Positions 12,373 through 23,747 of a DNA stretch of 64,000 nucleotides are shown here, piece after piece. How positions within the stretch are numbered: the stretch's first letter is position 1; every line of letters begins with the position of its first letter. The stretch lies in NCBI RefSeq assembly GCF_033568475.1, contig NC_133121.1:171121716-171185715 (forward strand), in the 5' to 3' direction. The position numbers were made by a program, and so were the translations under genes. Source of the stretch: Henckelia pumila. Its lineage: Eukaryota > Streptophyta > Magnoliopsida > Lamiales > Gesneriaceae. Below the pieces are notes generated by a model. The model worked only from the letters and a program-made list of their open reading frames with translations, ran no database searches and had not been told where the DNA came from.

Positions 12373-14253
12373 TGTTGGAACACGCGTTCTCTGATCAAAC
12401 GGATGTGATACCCGAAGCAGCGAAAATTTAAAAATTTTATTTTTCGATATGGAACGATTTCATATCGTGGGTATCAAATCCTAACGATTAAAATTGTTGC
12501 AAGTAAAATAATAAACACAGTTAAATTTGTTACCTCTTCAAGCAAAGGCTTGATTATGGACTCCAACAGAATTAATCTGCTCTTCTTGTAAATCCCGAGA
12601 ACCGATGACTATCACGATCAACCTTCGGAATTAAGTCCACGAATAGAAAACTAAAACCCTCTGATTGATTGCACTAGAAATCAATCAGATGTTTATCGTA
12701 GAGAATAAACAGATTTGATCTGTTAATTCAGAAAGTGATTTTCAGAAAAATCACAGACCGAATTTTTCTCAAAAGGGAGTAGAGGATTTTTGAAAAATCC
12801 CCTTGAAAATATTTTGTGTAATTCGAAAATCTCAAGGATGGAATGCCTCCAATTTTCGAACACTACACCTATATTTATAGATAATTTCTAGACTAGATTA
12901 AGTTATAATTATATTAGGACTCTAACTCCTTAGGGCCCATAATCCATAACTTAAGCCCAACAAGCCAAGCCCGTTATTATAGAAATTAATATAAAATTCA
13001 TCATGACTTCGATTGATAAACCGATTTCACCAATGTGCACAGAAACCATTTCTGCACCTTTTAAAGTCAAGATAATTTTTCTGAATCCGAATTCAGTGAT
13101 TTCCAAAAATGTTCATCCCTATGTCATTTTAGAAAATTTCACTCCCTTTAGTTAAGAAGTCCAACTTCTCTTTCATTAAATTTAACTCTTTAAATTTAAC
13201 TATCTCAACGGGGTTTAATAATCTATTACTTGTGTGACCCTCAATGGTTCAGGGATACAGCTAGCCGTGGACTTACAACTCCTTGTGACTCGGAACAACA
13301 ATTTCCGACTTACCCATCGAATCATGGTAAGAGCGTCTAGCAACATCGCCCCATGATTCCCTAGGTATCACAGATAGTGCCTGCAAGAACCAGTAGATTT
13401 TGGTTAGAGTACAGTACGGTCCCTTTCATCCATATATCCCGATCGAATCAATAACCATTGGTGCATCGAGAGTCGTTCGAGATTCGATAACTATGCAATG
13501 CATCTTAAAGATCAAATAGTGACATCGCATGTGCTACTAGGAAAACCGAGTAACCTAAAACACATCATGTACTCTGGCCAGAGATTCGTCACACTAATAT
13601 CTCCTCAGATCGCATAGGATATCCACACTCGCAAGTATGTGGTGAATCCTTGACAACAAAACATCGACTCCTATATGTGTCGTAACTATACCCAATCCCG
13701 ACACCTGATGACCCCAATAGAGTCGGTAAACGAGTCAAAGTACGGTACTAGCATATAGAGTCTCAATGATGTTTTAAGTAGTAAGGACTAATGGTGTACA
13801 ACCAAAACCGCGGACTTATCCACTCAAATAATAATAACCACTTGGAAAGTCCGAATAGGGTAGTTCGATCATTCATCATATGAATATCCATTTGCATGCT
13901 TTGAACATCTCCATGGCCATTACCAATGAAACGTGGTACTTGGCATCACAAATGCTAGTCTCAATCTCGAGCGATCCTTATCCTTATTAGCGGACGGCTC
14001 AATTGACTAGGAACTGTTTAGAATATACAGTGACTATAAGATGTGTTTCATAATAGTGATCTCTCTTTATTCACTATCTCATCTTACTTACACTATAGTA
14101 TATTCAAGGTCTTTATCAAAACAAAAATAGTATATCACAATATAACAATATGAAGAAAGACAAAGAAAATGTCATTAATGAATGTAAATTATATTACATA
14201 GAGTCATAAAAGCCCTTAGCCACAAGTTGGCTAATCGGGCACCCACTCTTTCA
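12373..14253 (-). repeat. 5' LTR of the copia element
   Basis: TG...CA copy matching 5336-7233, with scattered single-base changes and small indels. It adjoins the primer-binding site on its left, so it is the 5' LTR in minus orientation and would hold the promoter. Confidence 0.93.
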
Positions 14254-14258
14254 AGAAT

Positions 14259-14946
14259 TTTACAAGACAAAATGGAGAAAAAATTAAAGCAATTAGACGA
14301 ATTTACCTGAAAATCGAAAAGGGGCAAAAGAACACGAGCGAGAAAGGAGAGAAGCTAGATCGGCCAGGAGTGAAATTATCGGCGCCAAGTATTTAGAGGG
14401 AGATTTTAATTAGGGGAATAGTAAAATCTAATTACGATATATATATATATATAATTCTGTCACTAAACAACGACAAAATATTATATTTGTCAGTAATTAA
14501 CGACAAATGTCTTCTTCTGTTACTAAAATTAAAGATTTGCGACAAATATTTTATTTTTGTCCGTAATTAACGACGATATTTAATAAATCTGTTGTTAAAA
14601 TAAAGATTTGAATATAAATTTCAAAAGTTTATAAATTTAACGACTAATTTTATATTTGTCTTTGATTAACGACAAATTTAAATATTCTATCCTTAATTCG
14701 CGACAACATTTAATAAATCTGTCGTTACAATAAATATTAGAATATAAAATTTTAAAATATTATAAATTTAACGACAAATGCAATATCTGTCATTGTTTAA
14801 CGATAGATTTAACATATCTGTCATTAAGTAACGACAATTGTAAAAATTTCGTCACTAAAATTATCTAATGACAAAATAGTATATATCGTCGCTAAATTGC
14901 GACAGAAATTTTATTTCCATCTTTATTTGTAATTGTTTTTGTAGTG
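14259..14946. repeat. Right part and subterminal array of the CACTA element
   Basis: From 14259 to 14430 lies internal sequence continuing from 5330. From 14445 to 14930 is an array of alternating ACGACAAA and TTTGTCNNTAA motifs with spacers of about 20-40 bp, ending in the terminal inverted repeat TTTTTGTAGTG at 14936-14946. Confidence 0.7.
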
Positions 14947-15245
14947 ACTCTTGTTCTTAGATGAACTTCTACTGATTTTGCTTAACCAAGTTTGAGCACA
15001 TCACCAAAACTCAAAGCATGTCAAATGAGACATACTCTTGAGAAAATTGTCAAATGTAGTGTCTAAACTGATCTATTTTGACTTTTAATCATTTAAGTAA
15101 TATATAACGAGTCTCGGTCATATAACTTATGTATTTTTTTTTAATACAATACAATATTTCGTTGAAATGATTTCACGGGTGAAAGAAGAAAAAAAACGTA
15201 CTCCGAGGACTAATTTGATAATTTCCCGGGTTTTGAATGAATAAT
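14947..15245. other. Spacer without a recognised feature
   Basis: AT-rich single-copy-looking DNA between two transposons; no open frame or motif supports a gene. Confidence 0.5.
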
Positions 15246-15254
15246 AATATAATA

Positions 15255-16766
15255 GGGAAAATTAGCATTTTGGTCCAGTATGTTGGCTTTTTTTTTGTTT
15301 TGGTCCTGTATGTTGGCTTGTTTTGAAAAAGATCATGTAACTCGATTTTTTTTTTTTTGTATTTAGTCCTATATGTTGGCTTATTTTGCTTTTGATCCTG
15401 TAAGTTGGTTTGCTTTTTGGTTTTCGTCCTGTATCTTAATATGTTTTGGAATTTAGAAGTTGATCTCTAATTATTTTTGTAATAAATATTTTTTATTCTT
15501 TCATGTTTTATCTGTTTATTGGTTTGAGATAATTACAACTAACTAATAAAAAAATATTTTTTTACGCTTAAACTTTTTTTAATCTAAATAATTTAATAAA
15601 ATCTAAAATATGTTAATTTAAGTGCAAATTGCTCAAAAATCTCCAATGCAAACATGTTTTGCTCTGCACTCCCTAACCATTTTTTTGTACCACAATTTTT
15701 GTTAATTTGTACCACATCTTGTATGGTTTTGTACCACATCTTGTATTGTTTTGTACCACATTTTATGATTAGGGACCCTAAAGCAAAACATGTTTGCATT
15801 TGAGGATTTTTTAGCAAATTGCCCTTAATTTAATGTATTAAATGTAACATACTTTTGTTCTTTTAAAAATTAACAAACAAACATTCATTTATATCGTTCT
15901 CAACTGTAACTTCGATTTTTTTATTTATTTGGCACTAAGTGTTCGCCCACTTGGCACCTATTAATGATCATATAAATAAGCTCCAACCTAAATTAACAAA
16001 ATTAGCTAAAAAACTAAAAATATATTTAAAACATACTTTTGTTTTTTTAAAAAGTAACACTCTAATATATATTTTTATCGTTCTCAACTATGGTTGACTT
16101 TTTTTGTTTCGCTTTTATCGAAAGCAGAGCTTTTTAGGTATGTTTCACTTTTATCACGCTTAATCACCGCTTAAACGTGCTTTTTAGAACACTGCAAATA
16201 AGCAAAATTTTGCTGCTCCCTCCAGTTTCGACGACGGAGGAAAAATACAAAAAAAAAAAAAAAAAAGTTATTGTACCTTTTAGAACATAATTATTATTTT
16301 AAAAAATAATTAGAAGGTCAACATCTAAATTTTAAACCTAATTTATTTAATTATAAAATCATAAAAAAATATTTATTATAAAAGTTTAAGCGGTGAAGTT
16401 GGAAAGTCAACTTCTAAATTTTAAATTTATTATTTTAAAATAAAAAACATAGGCGCTTATTCTAACTTAACCGAGCTTAATTTGGTCAAAACCGTATCTT
16501 TTTCATGACAAAATAAAAAAACAAGTCAACTAATATGACCAAATCCAAAAAAAATCCAAATTCCTGTATTTTTTTTCAAAACATAATTTTGTATAGTACC
16601 AAAATCAAAAATTAAATCAACTTATAGGACCAAAACCAAAACAATCAACATGCAGGACTAAATCCAAAATAAAAACAAAATTACAGGATCTTTTCTAAAA
16701 CAAGCCAATATATAGGACCAAAACCAAAATAAGCCAACATACAATACTAAAATGCCAATTTTCCCT
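15255..16766. mobile_element. MULE-like non-autonomous element with 9-bp TSD
   Basis: Ends are GGGAAAATTAGCATTTTGGT at the left and the inverse of AGGGAAAATTGGCATTTTAG at the right. Similarity of the two arms continues inward for roughly 180 bp as degenerate repeats of the type TTGGTCCTGTATGTTGGC. The flanks carry AATATAATA at 15246-15254 and 16767-16775, a 9-bp duplication as in Mutator-like elements. The flank is AT-rich, so 8 or 10 bp cannot be excluded. No transposase is seen. The right end lies 258 bp before the start codon of the prolyl 4-hydroxylase gene. Confidence 0.7.
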
Positions 16767-16775
16767 AATATAATA

Positions 16776-17023
16776 ATATTGGCAGCAAGAAATAAAAAAA
16801 TTTGCACCGGTTTCTCAAAACCAGCATTTACAAAACCTTGTTCCTTCTACTTTCCAAATCCTTCCTTCCTTCCTCACTGAGAATCAATCTCCGTTCAATC
16901 CAAACCCAAAACCCTAATTCCATTGATCCTGTTCCATCAAAATTTTCATCAGATTAAAATCAAGATTTCCCTTTGGTTGGATCGAATTCATACACCGATA
17001 ATTCAATTAAAATTTTATCTAAA
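16776..17023 (+). promoter_or_regulatory. Promoter and 5' leader of the prolyl 4-hydroxylase gene
   Basis: About 250 bp separate the upstream MITE from the ATG at 17024. It includes a pyrimidine-rich stretch CTTCCTTCCTTCC near 16861 and the leader motif AAACCCTAATTCC near 16909, both common in plant 5' untranslated regions. No convincing TATA box is seen outside the AT-rich MITE border (TAATATAATAATATT near 16767). The core promoter may therefore overlap the transposon end. Confidence 0.4.
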
Positions 17024-19779
17024 ATGGCCAAGGGGAGGGCCAGTCGGCATCAGGGGAAACGATCATCGACGGTGGTTTTGGTGCTTTCTATGCTATTAAT
17101 GCTGTCCGTGGTTCTATTAATGCTGCTGGGTCTCGGAATTTTATCTCTCCCCATCGGTTCCGACGACTCCCCGCTCGTCGCCGATCGTATCAAATTTAAG
17201 CGTGTGACGATCGAAATGTAGTTTATTTTGTATTTTGGGCGCCTTTCTTTTTTTGGTTCAATCTGGTGTTGAATTGTTGTTTTTTTGGTTGTAGGGGCAA
17301 AGATGAGTGGGGAGGATTAGGGAAGAGAGGAGAACAGTGGACGGAGGTTCTTTCTTGGGAGCCCAGGGCTTTCATATATCATAATTTCTTGGTCAGTTTT
17401 GGTTGTGTTCCTGTCGTTTGTCTTTTTATTTTCTTCTGGATAATGTGAATTAACTATGGACTTCAATTGTGATGTTACCATTTTTTTCAAAGTTTATCAC
17501 TTGATTAGAACTGTTTGGTCCTCCTCCTGAATTTTGTCGTTCTATGCATATTGACTCGAGCATGGGATAGTAGACAAGAGAACCAAACTAACTTCATTTC
17601 TGGTTCCCGTTCGAATTAATCAAGATCAAATGGTTGTGTTTCTTGCCACATTATAATCTTAGTTCATCTAAAGTGTCACACCAGCAGTATTTAGCCTAGA
17701 TTTCTCTGTTAGTGTGAACTGATTATTTTATCTGAAGAATGATAAATCATGGAGCTTGTGCGCCCCAAACCCTGTAGCATTTTTGTTTAAAATACTGATA
17801 AGAGTATTAGTGAAAGTGCAGCTTCTGTTTCATCTAATCAAATTTCTATGTTGTGGGCACCCATGGTGGCGAAGTGACATTTATATTTTTCCACATAATT
17901 TGGAAACAGTGTGTATGAATTCAAATATGGTTGTGCTGGCAAATGACGTAAAATCGGAGCTTTTGGTTTGTTTCGAAAGATGATTTGGTAGACTTTTTAT
18001 TTTTGCCAAAAATTTTGAGATTCGTTTATCTCTTGTGATGCTGTTTGTAATTTAGTTTAATTAATAATATAACTGTATGTGGTTACTTAATCATGTTCTG
18101 GCAGAGTAAAGAGGAATGTGAGTACCTGATAAATCTTGCAAGACCTCACATGAAAAAGTCAACAGTTGTTGATAGCAAAACTGGCAAGAGTAAAGACAGC
18201 AGGTATATTTCTTTGTGCCCTTTCCTCTATACATCTTGATTTCTTTTATTTTATTGAAATTAATATTAGTCTACTCTTGACAACTTTTGTTTTCTATCTT
18301 ATTCTTATCTTGAATATCCAAAGCTGTAACCGTCTTGTCTTTCAGGGTTCGTACAAGTTCTGGAATGTTTTTGAGGAGAGGGCAAGATAAAATCATCAGA
18401 ACTATTGAAAAAAGAATAGCAGACTACGCATTTATCCCTGCAGGTATGGGAACTTAAAATATTTTTTTGCTGCATCATTTCAGTGTTTTCATTTTCCAAG
18501 GTTTATTTGATGGCAAAGTTCCTCTCTCCCGATGTCACATATTTCTATGAAAAAACTCAAGAAATTTAAATCAAGAAGCGTTAATTTGGTTGGATGTCTA
18601 AAGTTTGTACGAGAAGGAATCTCATCCTCCCTCAGTTAGTGTATTTCTGTATTTTTTAATTTCATAATTTTCTTTACTGTCGTAAAAAATAGATGGATGT
18701 CTTTCTTAGATAAGATGCTTGATCTTAGGCAATCAAATACACAAATTTATTGATTGTTAAAACTCCACAAATTTGTTTAATTGCCTGTGATTTACTCCCA
18801 GTTATAAATCTTCTTGATCAAAAGGCATAATCTTACATGGTGGCTGATAAATTTGTGCTTGACTATGGAAAAACAATACCCCCACGTATGGTAGAATACT
18901 GGTACTATTACTTTGTTGTTGCTTTGACTTGAATAGAGATTGTTTACCTATGATGATTGTGGTGAGCACGGCCAGCTTTGGGATGAAACCACTTCCAGGG
19001 ATAAATGACTTTAATTTGTTTATTTTCTCGTGTGTGTCATTGATGCCTGTCTTTTAGTTCGTCCTATATTTTCTTTCTTTCTCTCCCTTCAATACGAGGG
19101 ATCCAATATGAACCAAATGAAGACAAATGCTAGTCTTTCCTCCCCACTCAGATTTGCACTGTCTTTGCAGAACATGGAGAAGGTCTACAAGTGCTGCACT
19201 ACGAAGTTGGACAAAAATATGAACCCCATTATGATTACTTTATTGATGAATTTAATACGAAAAACGGGGGTCAGCGGGTAGCTACTGTTCTTATGTATTT
19301 GTAAGGATTTTACTCCCTTTAAAATATTTTCACTCACATTAACTTTCACTGAGGTGAGATAGTGTGACTTCCGATCTCTGTCTTTTCATCGCAGGTCAGA
19401 TGTTGAAGATGGGGGTGAGACAATTTTTCCTGCTGCAAAGGGCAATTTTAGTGCTGCACCAGGATGGAATGAGAGGTCAGAATGTGCTCAGAGGGGCCTT
19501 GCTGTGAAACCAAAAATGGGTGATGCATTGCTTTTCTGGAGTATGCGCCCGGATGCCACTTTAGATCCATCAAGCTTGCATGGCAAGTGTCATTTATCCC
19601 CACTTGCGAATATATATCCATTTTTCATTGTCAATCTTCCACCATATTCTCTACCTCTCCGTCAATGTAAAAACGAATCTTTTTTTACATTTCTAATTAT
19701 TCCAGGAGGTTGCCCTGTTATCAAAGGGAACAAGTGGTCATCTACGAAGTGGATGCATGTTGATGAATATAAGGTCTAA
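17024..19779 (+). CDS. Prolyl 4-hydroxylase (2-oxoglutarate/Fe(II) dioxygenase)
   Basis: Seven exons: 17024-17217, 17295-17391, 18105-18202, 18346-18443, 19171-19300, 19395-19582 and 19706-19779, giving 292 aa. Residues about 17-42 form one hydrophobic segment after a basic N-terminus, fitting a type II ER/Golgi membrane anchor. The enzyme family hydroxylates peptidyl proline in hydroxyproline-rich cell-wall proteins. The catalytic domain shows the iron ligands H182 and D184 (EPHYDYF), H268 (SLHGGCP) and the 2-oxoglutarate lysine K278 (GNKW). It ends at DEYKV, as usual for the short plant family. Exon 1 starts at the first ATG giving the basic-plus-anchor N-terminus. All introns are GT-AG except intron 6 (19583-19705), which must start GC (donor GCAAGT) to keep the conserved LHGGCPV reading. 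No damage is seen, so it is likely functional. Confidence 0.9.
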
Positions 19780-20270
19780 CGAATTTCTTCGGTAAGAGAT
19801 GTACACGACAATGACTTTAGACTTTCTTCTTAATGTACATGGCGATAGCCTTTCAGATCAGATGTGGTAGCATCAGAATTGATTTTAATTGCCTGATGAA
19901 ATATGAAATGTTTTCAGGAGCTGAAGATACTGAGGTTTATTTCTGGTCGAAGTCGAATCAACGACTGTTTACAGTTTGTTTTAACTGGTATAACATAAGA
20001 GGTATGCATTTGTTATTTTCTAGCTAGCAGTTGATAGGGCGGGAATTTTGTTTCGAGGAACAAATAAAAGTTTGGCATGATAGACTCGTTACCAAGTTGG
20101 TCCGATTGAAGAAAAAGAGAATGACGTTTGTAATTAGGATCCGAGTGTAGCTTTATTCTAATATAATGTAAATTTTTCTGTAATCTGTATGGTGTTTTGA
20201 ATGTCTTCAATTTTTTTGCCCCTAAATTTGGGGCCACATTTGTCGCTTCTGATTCTAACAAAGTCTTTGC
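19780..20270 (+). other. 3' untranslated region of the prolyl 4-hydroxylase gene
   Basis: No coding continuation follows the stop at 19779. T-rich stretches and AATAAA-like sequence near 20063 are compatible with transcript end formation before about 20270. The exact poly(A) site cannot be read. Confidence 0.35.
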
Positions 20271-20297
20271 AATATATGTGGATGCATATCTAATCTA

Positions 20298-20655
20298 GTG
20301 GCGTCTCATAATTGTTTCATGCATTTGAAGCAAATACTAGATATTTCATGAGTACGTCTCTCAGGAGACGGTGAGATGGATAGACTTGATTCATATTTTT
20401 AGTGAGAAGTAATAATTTTGGCATAAATAAATGTTTTTTTTATGAGTTGGGTTGGATTGGAGATTCGTCTCACAAAATTTTTTGTGACATGTAAATAATG
20501 TCACACGAATTTTTGTGATATTTTATTTCATACCATTCCCATGTTCTTATTGTGTGTACTTGTGTTTGTTCAGTTGGTTTTTTATAGATGGTTATTTTTT
20601 GTGGCGCTTGTATTTGTTTCATGCATTTGAACCAAATACCAAATCTTTTATTTCG
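20298..20655. repeat. Pair of direct repeats bracketing an uncharacterised insert
   Basis: A segment of about 45 bp containing TTGTTTCATGCATTTGAA and CAAATAC occurs at about 20298-20345 and 20600-20645. The insert begins GAGTACGTCTCTCAGGAGAC and ends GTCTCACAAAATTTTTTGTG with related short motifs. It may be a decayed insertion or a local duplication; no coding is seen. Confidence 0.4.
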
Positions 20656-21795
20656 TATTGCGTCAGTGGGCGCGTTCAGTTGGGTCCCTTATAATTTTTT
20701 TTTAAAATTAAGATAGTTTTTATGTAAAACTACGAACAATTGTATTGAAAATATCGATTTATCGATCCTAATAAAAGGAGGTGATTCATGTATATACCGT
20801 GCCAATGTACTTCACGTTCCTTACTACATTACTTCCCATTTCCAAACCAATATATAAGCTCATATATTACTACCCAAAAAAAAGAAAAGAAATAGAACGT
20901 TAAACTTTCATACAGTTTCATTTCTCCATTAGTTTATATTGAGTCCTCTTAGTTCAAGTGCCATATTTTAAAATAAAAATATATATCTTCTCTCTGTGAA
21001 AATTTTCGGTTTGATTACCTCGCGAGCTGTACCTTACAAGTTATTATCATTATTTTTTCTTGATCGTTAACAATAAATGAATAAATTTCAACTTACATAA
21101 AATTCAAAATATAACTGCAATAAAATTGAAATCGCATCTAAACGGTTGGGTTTTATTTTTAACTTGAGTAATGTTATAGGTACAACAAAATCGAAATTTA
21201 TTTTTAATTATTGTGAATATCATTGTACATTATATTTATTGTACCTTATTATTATTTTTTTAACTTTTACCAAAACCGGAATCTTATATTTAAACAACAA
21301 AATTATCGATTTTAGGTGGAGGAAAATCCGAAAATGTGGGAGGGATTTGAGATTGTGCCGCATGATAGATGTTTTGTCAATTGTCATTACAGGGGTGCCA
21401 ACAAATAGGGCCAGCTCGCGAGCCTCAAATTCATGCCAAACTCCCAACATATTCGAACTTATTTTCGAGTCAAACACGAACCTAAATAACTTTATTTGAT
21501 AATTCATGTACTTTAATAATTTATTAATACAATTATATTATATATTAAATAAATATATTTCAAATCTTTATTTTCGAGTGGCTCGCGAATATGTTCGGAT
21601 TATATCCGATCTCAAACTTGAGCTTTGATTCAAACCGAGTTAGAACAATATTTAAATGTTCAAATTTCAAATTGAACTCAAATTCAAATATATCTAATTC
21701 AAATTGAATTTGTGTCAATTGTCTTCCCGCGAAATGGGCTCGTCAACCATCATCTTAAATATATATAATCAACCATAAGCTCGATTCCGACGGGT
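20656..21795. other. Intergenic AT-rich DNA
   Basis: No gene recognised. Overlapping frames on both strands at about 21146-21507 are short, lack any domain, and lie in low-complexity DNA. Confidence 0.5.
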
Positions 21796-23372
21796 AGGAT
21801 ATCCTTGGACGACTAAAGAAACTCGTTGCTGTGTTTTATTTTATTTTATTTTATTTTTTTTTTATTTTTGTGATGTGGGAATCCGCAGTTGCTATCTTTC
21901 GGTGCGCTCTGGGTAAACCTTCGGACTAACGCAATAGTCTGCAAACTACGCTAGTCAGGTAAACCACACTGGGCAAACTCGTTACTGTGTTTTAGCTTTT
22001 AGGCCAAGTGTTCATTTTTTTTTTTCCGAGTTATTTGCACCAAATACCCCTGTGAAATATTGAAAATGCACACTTCTCCCTTGTGAAATTTTAATAGGCA
22101 TCTTCAACACTGATCTTTTATAAAATTAGCACACGTGCCCCTTCATATGAACGATTATTGCACACGCGCCCCCCATGCGACTGTGTCAATATTTTGATTT
22201 TTTTTTGCACCAAATACCCTTGTGAAGTATTAAAATTGCATATTTGACCCCTCGAAAGTATAATTTTTAAATTTTTTCAATCCATAAGATTCAATTATAA
22301 AATATTTATCAAACATTTACATTTTATAAATTTTTATTTTTATTTTAAATTTATTATTCTTAATTAATTTGTTTCTAAAAAAAATATTATTATTTTATCT
22401 TGATATCATTATTTTATTAAACTTACTTCGTGCTTCCAATTTTTCTATTAAATATGCATTAATAAACAAAGATTTAAATACGTAAAAGTACCAAAATATT
22501 AAACTAATTAAAATGATAAATTCAAACATATTACTTTTTCGATTTAAGACTATATAATATTGAACCAAAATCTAAATTTTTGAAAAAATGCATTACACAA
22601 TTGGTAATAAATAATAAATAAAATAAAATGATTATATAATGATATAATTTACTATTAATTCTATATTTAATTGAATAAAATAATATTTTTAATTAAATAA
22701 CTATGAAAATATTAGTTATTTTATCTTAATATTAGTTAAACAAAAAAAAATATTTTAATAATAAATTTTATCATTATATAACCACTTTATTTTTTTATTA
22801 TTTACTGCAAATTGTGCAATACATATTCTTGAAAAATTTAGATTTTTGTTCAAACATATATAGTCTTAATTGAAAAAATAATATGCATGAACTTATCATG
22901 TTGTTCAATATTATGATACGTTTAGGTATTTAAATCCTTTTTATGAATGCATGTTTAATGAAAAAATTAAAAATATGAAGTGATTTAATAAAATTAGGAT
23001 ATCAAAATAAAATAATAATATTTTTTTTAGAAACAAATTAATTAATAATAATAAATTTAAAATAAAAATTAAAATTCATAAAATGAAAATGTTTGATAAA
23101 TATTTTATAATTAGATCTTATGGGTTAAATAGATTTAAAAATTATACTCTCTTGTGGTCAAATATGTAATTTTAATATTTCACAGAGCTATTTGATGCAA
23201 AAAAAATCAAAATATTGACTCAATAGCATGAGGTGAAGATGTCTATTAAAATTTCACAGGAAAGAAATGTTTATTTTCAATATTTCATAGGGATATTTAA
23301 TGCAAATAACTTTTTTTTCCACCCTAAAACACAGTATCAAGTTTCTATAGTCGCTTTAAGATACCCTACACC
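21796..23372. mobile_element. Large foldback (long inverted repeat) element
   Basis: The left arm starts GGGTAGGATATCC and the right arm ends in the inverse of GGGTAGGGTATC. Matching continues inward through TTATTTGCACCAAATACCC and its inverse near 23300, and deep into the AT-rich centre (for example AAAATATTTATCAAACATTT near 22298 against its inverse near 23090). The arms meet near 22700. Removing the SINE at 21839-21974 restores arm symmetry. No transposase is present and no clear target-site duplication was identified, so the superfamily is unknown; a MULE-like foldback is one option. Confidence 0.7.
21839..21974 (-). mobile_element. 5'-truncated SINE inserted in the foldback arm
   Basis: On minus it matches the 3' part of the SINE at 63250-63475, with GCGTAGTTTGCAGACTATTG and TTTACCCAGAGCGCACCG, and ends in an A/T-rich tail of TTTTA repeats. 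Near-perfect 20-bp duplications start AAACTCGTT and end GTGTTTTA at 21819-21838 and 21975-21994, with one base different. The tRNA-like head with its A and B boxes is missing, so this copy cannot be transcribed by RNA polymerase III. Confidence 0.8.
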
Positions 23373-23391
23373 CTAGGGTGTGGAAATCAAG

Positions 23392-23392
<1 letters not shown>

Positions 23393-23422
<30 letters not shown>
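23393..23422. repeat. (TA)n microsatellite
   Basis: A pure TA dinucleotide tract of about 30 bp just outside the foldback element. Confidence 0.9.
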
Positions 23423-23428
<6 letters not shown>

Positions 23429-23747
23429 AAATCTAATCGCATTCCTAAAGATGACCAAAAAACGAAATAAAGAAAAAGAAATCAATGAAATATCAAGCAT
23501 AAGCTTATGCTGGTATACAAAGTTAAAGAATGTACTGCTTAATTTAAACAACTTACCTCGTCATAAACTAACCTAACAATGAAATGAAAGGAAATTTGAA
23601 AAACAAATGGAAAGAAAACAAAAAACCTCAACCATTTAATCTCTAGTTATAGTGAATCAAATAACATCCTAACTTACAGATGGAGCAGCCACCCTTCAAC
23701 CCAATGCACGACATATTTTATTTCACACATAAGCCACAAACTCCACC
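23423..23747 (-). other. Downstream flank and 3' untranslated region of the Alba gene
   Basis: Non-coding; it lies directly 3' of the stop codon at 23748-23750 on minus. Contains AT-rich stretches suited to poly(A) addition. No other feature is seen. Confidence 0.4.

Larger units (their letters stand above)
5331..14258 (-). mobile_element. Ty1/copia LTR retrotransposon with 5-bp target-site duplication
   Basis: The element spans 5336-14253 and is flanked by AGAAT at 5331-5335 and 14254-14258. Its LTRs are 5336-7233 and 12373-14253, each TG...CA, about 1.9 kb, and close to 98% identical by eye, with a 17-bp extra segment near 7146-7165 in the left copy. The order on minus is 5' LTR, primer-binding site (12354-12371), gag, integrase, reverse transcriptase, RNase H, polypurine tract (7234-7245) and 3' LTR. 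Integrase before reverse transcriptase is the copia order. Several stops break the polyprotein, so it cannot move by itself. LTR length and integrase sequence suggest an Angela/Tork-like lineage, which I infer only weakly. Confidence 0.92.
2945..14946 (-). mobile_element. CACTA (En/Spm) DNA transposon, interrupted by a copia element
   Basis: The right end reads TTTTTGTAGTG at 14936-14946, the inverse of the CACTACAA terminus of plant CACTA elements. Both ends carry arrays of short subterminal motifs in both orientations (ACGACAAA and TTTGTCGTTAA types) at about 2955-3355 and 14445-14930, typical of transposase-binding regions. Inside, on minus, is an exon with the Transpos_assoc domain of CACTA elements (3634-3801). 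The left terminus is degraded and no clean CACTA was found, so its limit is approximate (2930-2960). The copia element 5336-14253 sits inside. The remaining sequence lacks the transposase catalytic domain, so the element is a non-autonomous derivative. Confidence 0.7.
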
